Origin: an uncultured Eubacteriales bacterium
GTDB taxonomy: Bacteria > Bacillota > Clostridia > Oscillospirales > CAG-382
Assembly: GCA_934444485.1 (NCBI GenBank)
Contig: CAKSCN010000090.1
Span: 1 to 10,462, forward strand
Length of the DNA: 10,462 nt
Reading direction: 5' to 3'
Shown: positions 5,964 to 10,462 of the stretch, in pieces
Position numbering within the stretch: the first letter of the stretch is position 1
Layout: each line of letters begins with the position of its first letter
Notes under the pieces: model-generated
The model's database searches: none
What the model was told of the DNA's origin: nothing
Seen by the model: only the letters and a program-made list of their open reading frames with translations
Translations under genes and position numbers: made by a program

Positions 5964-7289
5964 TTATTCTTCGCCGCTTTTGTCACGACCGATTAGTCCG
6001 CCGAGGCTCTTGTATACCATCTCAATCTGTTCTTTCATCCTGATTATGCAGTCGTTTTCATCCGCTTCACCCTTGACTATGTCCTCCGCAAGCGCACGGC
6101 AATTCGGCGCACCGCAGGAACCGCAGTCGAGGTGAGGTAGCTTTTTGTGGTATTCCTCTATTTCGTTCATCATGCGTAAAGCCGACGCCCTGTCCGAATC
6201 GAGCTGTGCCACCGGCAGATACGATACCTTGTCCGACCACATTATGCTGTCGGGTACGCCGCCGTTCTCGGCACTTTCATCGAACTTGTGAACCGGGTGG
6301 TTCTGCGTGACCGGCAGATAACGCCGCAGATTCTGAAGTCTCGCTTTCGCTATAAACGGGTTCTCGACCGTAAGCGTACCTCCGACACAGCCGCCGCTGC
6401 AAGCGTTAAGCTCAATAAACTCAACGTCGGAGAGCTTGTCGTTTTCAAGCTGATCGAGAACGTCTATCACGTTGTCTATGCCGTCCGCCGCAAGATATCT
6501 GTCGTTGAAAAGTGCGGACGCCTCGCCGCCGGTTCCCGCCCAGCTCACACCGATAACTCCGGCACGTGAGAGCGGCAGGGGAGTCTTGATGTTTTTGAGC
6601 TTGCCGAGAATCATGAAGTAAAGCTCGCTTATCGAAAGCACTGCGTCAATGCAGCTTTTTTCCGTGCCGATGGGGTTTTTGACGTAGCTTACCTTTGCGG
6701 GACACGGCGATATAAAGAATACGCCGATATCCTCCGGAGAAAACTCGGGATGCTCTTCGAGAGCTTTTTTGCGTGCCTTTGCCGCAGCGATTTCAATCGG
6801 AGGAAGAATTGGAAGCAGGTTCTCGCAGAGATACGGAAATCTCACGCTTATAAGCCTTGCGATAACCGGACAGGCGGAACTTATAATCGGTTTTTTGACG
6901 TTTTTGCTGTTTATGTAGTAGCGTGTGTACGCCGAAACAAGCTCCGCACCCCGTGCAACCTCGTATATATCGTCGAAGCCGCATTCGAGTATGGCGCTCA
7001 GTATGCAGTCGATGTCGTCTATGTTGTCAAACTGACCGTAAATCGCAGGTGCCGGAAGCGCAATTTTCCACTTGAAGCGTGACGTTTCCGAAAAGCGGTC
7101 GTAGATTGCTTTCTTTGCCTTGTAGGGGCATTTACGTATGCATTCGCCGCAGTCGATGCAGTGTTCTGAATTTATGACGGCGTGACCGTTTCTTATGCGT
7201 ATTGCTTCCGTGGGGCAGTGCTTGAGGCAATTTGTACAGCCCTTGCACTTCTCGATATCGAGCGATACGGAATGAATAAATTCCCTCAA
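5964..7289 (-). CDS. [FeFe]-hydrogenase-domain iron-sulfur protein, probable sensory type
   Basis: This encodes 441 residues in three parts. An N-terminal two-cluster ferredoxin domain has Cys15/18/21/25 and Cys44/47/50/54. The [FeFe]-hydrogenase H-cluster domain spans about 75-330. A C-terminal four-Cys iron-sulfur motif is at Cys389, 392, 397 and 414. The H-cluster loops are SSACP (137-141), SPCPAK (195-199) and NACSGGCVGG (295-304), giving Cys140, Cys196, Cys297 and Cys301 as ligands of the cubane. In catalytic enzymes the first loop is TSCCP; here Ala139 replaces the Cys used in proton transfer, as reported for sensory enzymes such as Thermotoga HydS. There is no PAS domain, so it fits the PAS-less (group D-like) relatives. 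The start is a TTG at 7289 with AAAGGAG nine bases upstream. It is the last gene of the operon, 29 bp after the ATPase. A redox or hydrogen-sensing role is inferred. Confidence 0.88.
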   Translation of the reverse strand: MREFIHSVSLDIEKCKGCTNCLKHCPTEAIRIRNGHAVINSEHCIDCGECIRKCPYKAKKAIYDRFSETSRFKWKIALPAPAIYGQFDNIDDIDCILSAILECGFDDIYEVARGAELVSAYTRYYINSKNVKKPIISSACPVIARLISVRFPYLCENLLPILPPIEIAAAKARKKALEEHPEFSPEDIGVFFISPCPAKVSYVKNPIGTEKSCIDAVLSISELYFMILGKLKNIKTPLPLSRAGVIGVSWAGTGGEASALFNDRYLAADGIDNVIDVLDQLENDKLSDVEFIELNACSGGCVGGTLTVENPFIAKARLQNLRRYLPVTQNHPVHKFDESAENGGVPDSIMWSDKVSYLPVAQLDSDRASALRMMNEIEEYHKKLPHLDCGSCGAPNCRALAEDIVKGEADENDCIIRMKEQIEMVYKSLGGLIGRDKSGEE

Positions 7290-7318
7290 ATGATCTCGCT
7301 CCTTTCAGGGTCGGAGTT

Positions 7319-7741
7319 TTATACTTTTACAACCATTCTCACCGTCGTGCCGACGCCGACCGTCGAATCTATGGTCATTTCGTCCGTGTACCTTTTCATG
7401 TTCGGAAGACCCATTCCGGCACCGAAGCCGAGGGAGCGGACGTTGTCGGGGGCGGTCGAATAGCCCTCCTTCATGGCAAGGTCGATGTCGGCAATGCCGG
7501 GACCCTTGTCGGCAAGGATAATCTCTATTTCCTCGGGATATACGTTTACCGTCGCAACACCGCCGTCGGCGTGGATGACCATGTTTATCTCACCCTCGTA
7601 CATCGCTATCGATACACGGCGGATTGTCTCGGGCGGAAAGCCCATCTGTCTTAGCGATTTCTTAACGGCGACCGAAGCCTCTCCGGCGGAGGTGAAATTC
7701 TCTCCGTCAACGTCGTAACGGAGTACTACAGGTTCACTCAT
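7319..7741 (-). CDS. RsbW/SpoIIAB-like ATP-binding protein (anti-sigma/histidine-kinase-like ATPase)
   Basis: This 140-residue cytoplasmic protein consists of one GHKL (HATPase_c) domain. The N box is visible as E49-x-x-x-N53-x-x-x-H57 (YEGEINMVIHA). The G1 box is DKGPGI (78-83) and the G2 box is GFGAGMGLPNMK (105-116), all intact, so ATP binding is likely. The size and lack of a phospho-acceptor domain match anti-sigma-factor kinases such as RsbW and SpoIIAB. The ATG at 7741 overlaps the end of the DRTGG gene by 8 nt, and GGAGG lies a little far upstream (inside that gene), so translation is probably coupled. Small ATPases of this kind are commonly found beside DRTGG proteins and hydrogenase-domain proteins in Clostridia, where a signalling role is proposed. 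No sigma factor or anti-anti-sigma partner is visible in this window. Confidence 0.9.
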   Translation of the reverse strand: MSEPVVLRYDVDGENFTSAGEASVAVKKSLRQMGFPPETIRRVSIAMYEGEINMVIHADGGVATVNVYPEEIEIILADKGPGIADIDLAMKEGYSTAPDNVRSLGFGAGMGLPNMKRYTDEMTIDSTVGVGTTVRMVVKV

Positions 7742-8093
7742 CGCTTATCACACTTCCTCCGGCAAGACCGCCGGCATACAGTTTTCCGCACGCAACATAC
7801 ATTCTCTCGGGCGTTGAGAGAATCGCAATGTCCATGCTCTCGGCAAGCTCAATAACGTTCTCGGGAGGTATCTTGCCTCTGACAAAAACTATGCAGTCAA
7901 TGTCCATCATCTCAGCCGTTCTCACAACCTGAGGGTTGACAAGTCCCGTGAGAAGTACCGCATGATCCTTTACAAACGCCAAAACGTCGCTCATCATGTC
8001 GCTTCCGCAGGCGGAGTTTACCTCTTTGTCAAGAAGGTTTTCACCGCATAATACCTCGGCTCCGAGGAGTTCTTTGATCGTACTTATTTTCAT
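7734..8093 (-). CDS. DRTGG-domain protein
   Basis: This encodes 119 residues, a single DRTGG domain with no additional fused domain. The start MKISTIKELLGAEVLCGENLL and the following ACGSDMMSDVLAF (28-40), VLLTGLVNPQVVRTA (46-60) and DCIVFVRGKIP (66-76) are characteristic of the short DRTGG proteins found next to hydrogenase-type genes. The domain is otherwise known from phosphotransacetylases and CBS-containing pyrophosphatases, where it has a regulatory, probably nucleotide-sensing, role. The ATG at 8093 has AAAGGA 12 bases upstream, a rather long spacing. It is the first gene of the operon, with a promoter at 8186-8214 and a leader of about 86 nt. It overlaps the ATPase gene by 8 nt, implying balanced production. 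Its biochemical activity is not established. Confidence 0.85.
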   Translation of the reverse strand: MKISTIKELLGAEVLCGENLLDKEVNSACGSDMMSDVLAFVKDHAVLLTGLVNPQVVRTAEMMDIDCIVFVRGKIPPENVIELAESMDIAILSTPERMYVACGKLYAGGLAGGSVISDE

Positions 8094-8127
8094 GAAGTTT
8101 ACCGGTCCTTTCGATTTAAGTTAACAC

Positions 8128-8165
8128 ATGGCAGTAAACAAAGTATTATGACGAAAAATGGCAGT
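8128..8165. repeat. Exact octamer repeat in the DRTGG operon leader
   Basis: ATGGCAGT occurs at 8128-8135 and 8158-8165, exactly 30 bp apart, each followed after three bases by CAA. In the leader RNA of the leftward operon this reads ACTGCCAT twice. The copy nearer the promoter sits inside a possible small hairpin (GACGA...TCGTC on the - strand). It may be a protein-binding or RNA regulatory element, or chance. Confidence 0.4.
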
Positions 8166-8185
8166 CGTCAACAGCTCTTTTTATT

Positions 8186-8214
8186 ATTATAGCACAAAAA
8201 AATCTTCTTGTAAA
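8186..8214 (-). promoter_or_regulatory. Sigma-A promoter of the DRTGG/ATPase/hydrogenase-domain operon
   Basis: On the - strand, TTTACA (8214-8209, five of six consensus bases) and a perfect TATAAT (8191-8186) are 17 bp apart. The spacer includes a run of seven T. The predicted start near 8179 gives an 86-nt leader before the ATG at 8093. A weaker second candidate, TTGACG (8171-8166) with CATAAT (8150-8145), has only a 15-bp spacer. Confidence 0.75.
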
Positions 8215-8334
8215 GAGGTATTGAGGAATTTTGCGAATGTTTGAAAATTGTTAATAATGAGAGCGCAAGAAAGAAGCGGAAAATGCGCCGGGTGCCTGAA
8301 TTGAAAAATAATTTTTAAAAGTGAGCAATTGTTG

Positions 8335-8363
8335 TTGAAAAAGACACAAAATCATGCTATCAT
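8335..8363 (+). promoter_or_regulatory. Extended -10 promoter of the DUF4867 gene
   Basis: TTGAAA (8335-8340) and TATCAT (8358-8363) are 17 bp apart. TGC directly before the -10 gives an extended -10 element. An A/T-rich stretch at 8304-8320 lies where an UP element could act. The predicted start near 8370 leaves a leader of about 70 nt containing AAGGAG at 8426-8431. Confidence 0.75.
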
Positions 8364-8439
8364 AGATACAGGGAAAAAGTGCGTGCGGCTTGAAAAACAC
8401 TGCGGCACACTCAAATAATACATATAAGGAGACACAATC

Positions 8440-9096
8440 ATGACAACATTTGAAAAACTCTGCGAAAAGAACCCCCACCTCGGTCTGAAGCTTATCACCG
8501 ACGAGTCCTACCGTCCTTACGGCGAGGTCGTAACCGGCTATGACCTTACCGAGCTTATCGACTACATGAAGAACAACACCGAAATTCCCGACGGCTGCAA
8601 ATACTGTCCCACCGTCCCCGAAATGGAGGCAACCGACGCCGCAAAGAAGCTTGTTTCGGTATTCTGCGGCGGTATGCCCTCGCAGTTCGGTTACACTAAC
8701 GGCACGACCGACTCCCTCGACGCTCTCGAGTACCATAAGTCGAGCGAGCTTGTAATAGCGGTCACAGACCTTATCGTGCTTGTCGCAAGACGTGACGATA
8801 TCATCGATAAGAAGTTCGACTCCGCAAAGGTAAAGGCGTTCTTTGTTCCTGCCGGCACCGCCTTCGAGATGTACGCAACGACGCTCCACTACGCTCCCTG
8901 CCGTGTTCATGAGGAGGGTTATAAGTCCGTCGTCGTTCTCCCCAAGGGAACAAACTACGATATCGAGCGTTCGCCTCTCGACGAAACTCTCTGGGGAACC
9001 AACAAGTGGCTTATAGCGCACCCCGAGGTAAAGAAGCTTGCCGATAAGGGTGCGGCAATGTGGATAACGGGCGAGAACCTCCACGTCAACATCTGA
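8440..9096 (+). CDS. DUF4867-family protein
   Basis: This encodes 218 residues, with AAGGAG at 8426-8431 eight bases before the ATG. The sequence matches the DUF4867 pattern as I know it: YGEVVTGYDLTEL (27-39), CGGMPSQFGYTNG (76-88), LEYHKSSE (96-103), VPAGTAFEMYATTLHYAPC (136-154), VVVLPKGTN (164-172) and a C-terminal NKWLIAHPE (188-196). His99, Glu103, Glu143 and His150 are spaced in a way that recalls metal ligands of cupin-fold sugar enzymes. This is inference, as the family's reaction is not known to me. No signal peptide is present, so it should be cytoplasmic. Codon choice is strongly biased (AAG, CTC, GGC, ACC, TAC) compared with the membrane and lipoprotein genes at the left of the window, and the promoter is strong, which suggests high expression. 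It is monocistronic and convergent with a rhamnosidase. Confidence 0.85.
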   Translation: MTTFEKLCEKNPHLGLKLITDESYRPYGEVVTGYDLTELIDYMKNNTEIPDGCKYCPTVPEMEATDAAKKLVSVFCGGMPSQFGYTNGTTDSLDALEYHKSSELVIAVTDLIVLVARRDDIIDKKFDSAKVKAFFVPAGTAFEMYATTLHYAPCRVHEEGYKSVVVLPKGTNYDIERSPLDETLWGTNKWLIAHPEVKKLADKGAAMWITGENLHVNI

Positions 9097-9115
9097 GTGT
9101 AAATACATAAAAAGA

Positions 9116-9147
9116 ACCGGCGGAAACTGCTTATGGTCTCCGTCGGT
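9116..9147. terminator. Bidirectional rho-independent terminator
   Basis: ACCGGCGGA (9116-9124) pairs with TCCGTCGGT (9139-9147) over 9 bp, including one G-U pair, around a 14-nt loop that can extend the stem after one mismatch. On the + strand it is followed by ATTTTCTTTT (9148-9157). On the - strand it is followed by TTCTTTTTATG. It lies 19 bp after the DUF4867 stop and 16 bp beyond the rhamnosidase stop, so it probably ends both transcripts. Confidence 0.85.
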
Positions 9148-9163
9148 ATTTTCTTTTAATCGC

Positions 9164-10462
9164 TTATCTTTCGTAGGTTCCTCCGGTGAGAAGCTCCGAT
9201 TTACCGTCAATCGTAAGCTCTGCCGTCATGCCCTCGGGTATCTCGAAGCGGTAAACAACCTTGTCATTTTCATACTTCCACTCCGAAACGAGCTTTCCGT
9301 ACTTTGTCATATAGGAAGCTTTCGCATAACCGAGACGCTTGTCGGGGTTCGGCGCAAGCTTTATCTTTGCAAATCCGGCGTTTTCGTCTTCGCACGGTAC
9401 TATACCGCACACAACTCCGTACATCCAGTCCGCAACGCTTCCGTAAGCATAGTGATTGTATGAGTTCATGCCGACATCCCACATAGAACCGTCGGGGCGT
9501 ACACCGTCCCAATGCTCCCAGATGGTCGTAGCGCCTTTCGTGACAGGGTAGAGCCACGAGGGGTAATCCTTTCTGAGAAGAAGCGTGTACGCAAGGTCGG
9601 TGTAACCGTTTTCGGACAGTGCATGAAGAAGATACGGCGTACCGACAAAGCCGGTCGTGAGCGAGTCGCCTCTCTCGTGAATAAGCTCCGCAAGCTTTGC
9701 CGCAATCTCGGCTCTGTTTTCGTCGGTCGCAATACCGAAGTGAAGCGCAAGTACGCAGGCGGTTTGCGTGTTGTAGGTCTTGTAGTCGTATTCACGGCGA
9801 ATCGCATCTACTATTTTGTCGTGAAGCTCGAAGTATTCGCTTCCGTCTTCACCGACTGCCTCCATTGCTTTTGCCGTGAGAAGTGCCGAATACGAGAAGA
9901 ATACCGCACCGATGTACTCCTTGTCGGTTGCTCCGACATGAGTTTTGCCGGAGGGGTCGTCAAGACCGAGCCAGTCGCCGTAGGGCTGTTCTTTGCCCTT
10001 GAGAAGATATGTGTCGCCGCCGAAAGCATGGAGTCCGTCAACGTATTTTCTCATCGCCGGGAGCATTTCACGGAGAATATCCTTGTTGCCGTACATAACG
10101 TACATCGTCCACGGAATTATAGTCACCGCATCCGACCACGCCGCCGCACCGTAGCCCCAGCCGATATCGGGAACGGTGTGTCCTATCTCACCGTCGGGCG
10201 CCTGATCCGCAATCATGTCGTGAAGCCACTTTGTGAAGAACTTTTCTACGCCGAAATTGAACATTGCCGTCTTGCAGAAAACCTGTGCGTCGCCGGTCCA
10301 GCCGAGTCTTTCGTCTCTCTGAGGGCAGTCGGTCGGCAGATCGAGGAAGTTGCCCTTCTGACCTCTTATGACGTTTCCGAACAGCTTGTTGACAAGCTCG
10401 ACGCCGCATTCAAACGAACCTCTCCTGTTTATGTCGGAGTATACGTCGGTGGCACGGAGAAT
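9164..10462 (-). CDS. Alpha-L-rhamnosidase, glycoside hydrolase family 78 (C-terminal part, cut by window edge)
   Basis: The frame is open from the right edge of the window (no stop to 10462) to the TAA at 9166-9164, giving 432 residues of a longer protein. Family members are usually around 750-950 residues, so the N-terminal beta domains and the true start lie outside. The visible part begins inside the (alpha/alpha)6-barrel. The GH78 signature is present around residues 39-58: FLDLPTDCPQRDE then GWTGD, with Asp45, Glu51 and Asp58 as the expected active-site acids. The second signature, TTIWEHWDG, carries Glu316, the expected general base. GMNSYNHYAYGSVADW and a C-terminal beta-sandwich with SYMTKYGKLVSEWKYE complete the pattern. 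It removes terminal alpha-L-rhamnose from plant glycosides or rhamnogalacturonan. Internal Met codons such as the one at 10264 are not starts. Location (cytoplasmic or secreted) cannot be told without the N terminus. Confidence 0.93.
   Translation of the reverse strand: MLRATDVYSDINRRGSFECGVELVNKLFGNVIRGQKGNFLDLPTDCPQRDERLGWTGDAQVFCKTAMFNFGVEKFFTKWLHDMIADQAPDGEIGHTVPDIGWGYGAAAWSDAVTIIPWTMYVMYGNKDILREMLPAMRKYVDGLHAFGGDTYLLKGKEQPYGDWLGLDDPSGKTHVGATDKEYIGAVFFSYSALLTAKAMEAVGEDGSEYFELHDKIVDAIRREYDYKTYNTQTACVLALHFGIATDENRAEIAAKLAELIHERGDSLTTGFVGTPYLLHALSENGYTDLAYTLLLRKDYPSWLYPVTKGATTIWEHWDGVRPDGSMWDVGMNSYNHYAYGSVADWMYGVVCGIVPCEDENAGFAKIKLAPNPDKRLGYAKASYMTKYGKLVSEWKYENDKVVYRFEIPEGMTAELTIDGKSELLTGGTYER

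Larger units (their letters stand above)
8094..8439. other. Divergent intergenic regulatory region
   Basis: These 346 bp separate the DRTGG operon (leftward) from the DUF4867 gene (rightward). They hold a leftward promoter with an untranslated leader carrying a repeated octamer, and a rightward extended -10 promoter with a run of A/T bases upstream, including the near-palindrome AAAAAT-A-ATTTTT at 8304-8316 that could act as an UP element. The part between about 8215 and 8300 shows nothing I can name, and no coding frame with a ribosome binding site is seen. Confidence 0.7.

Noticed and set aside
8120..8125. GTTAAC as part of a Rex redox-repressor site upstream of the sensory operon
   Set aside because: A Rex site needs TTGTTAA-type half-sites facing each other, and only the short central palindrome is present.
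8145..8171. Second promoter TTGACG / CATAAT for the DRTGG operon
   Set aside because: The spacer is 15 bp, below the usual 16-18, and a better-spaced promoter with a perfect -10 lies just upstream. It is mentioned as an alternative only.
8251..9210. Long open frame (319 codons) on the - strand opposite the DUF4867 gene
   Set aside because: It is the complement of a strongly codon-biased real gene, lacks a ribosome binding site, runs across the terminator at 9116-9147 and has no recognisable domain.
1..10462. CRISPR arrays, tRNA or rRNA genes, insertion sequences and phage genes
   Set aside because: I looked for repeat-spacer patterns, cloverleaf ends, transposase motifs and inverted-repeat ends, and saw none.

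Overview
The window reads as a piece of a low-to-mid GC Gram-positive genome, most likely an anaerobic gut-type Clostridia (Oscillospirales/Ruminococcaceae-like). The grounds are strong AGGAGG-type ribosome binding sites, lipoprotein signal peptides of Firmicutes type, two DUF5104-like lipoproteins, a DUF4867 protein, a sensory-type [FeFe]-hydrogenase module and a GH78 rhamnosidase. This is inferred from gene content; no rRNA or other marker is present.

Region 1 (1-4085, + strand) is a run of seven small genes in one direction: the 3' end of an unrecognised gene, a three-helix membrane protein, two tandem DUF5104-like lipoproteins, two tandem membrane-anchored exported proteins that look like diverged copies of one another, and a four-helix membrane protein. 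Six carry an export signal or membrane segments. None has an enzymatic signature I can recognise. The set looks like an accessory, duplication-prone surface gene cluster. It ends at a hairpin (4188-4217) that probably stops transcription from both sides.

Region 2 (4227-5900) is a divergent pair: a short-chain dehydrogenase (- strand) and an AraC-family regulator (+ strand). The roughly 100 bp between them hold two good sigma-A promoters, TTGCAA-N17-TATAAT leftward and TTGACA-N17-TATAAT rightward. Between the promoters lies a TCGATAC direct repeat with 21 bp periodicity, a likely binding site for the regulator.

Region 3 (5964-8093, - strand) is a three-gene operon: a DRTGG-domain protein, an RsbW/SpoIIAB-like ATPase, and a [FeFe]-hydrogenase-domain iron-sulfur protein with Ala where catalytic hydrogenases have their proton-transfer Cys. 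The first two genes overlap by 8 nt. A good promoter lies upstream at 8186-8214, and its leader carries an exact 8-bp repeat. The module resembles the hydrogenase-associated sensory cassette of Clostridia, but no catalytic hydrogenase subunit is adjacent in the window.

Region 4 (8094-10462) starts with a divergent intergenic region. It is followed by a DUF4867 gene (+) with a strong extended -10 promoter, and then the C-terminal 432 residues of a GH78 alpha-L-rhamnosidase (-), cut by the window edge. The last two genes converge on a shared bidirectional terminator (9116-9147). The rhamnosidase, the dehydrogenase with its AraC regulator, and perhaps DUF4867 suggest plant-glycan sugar use, but no pathway can be assigned from this window.
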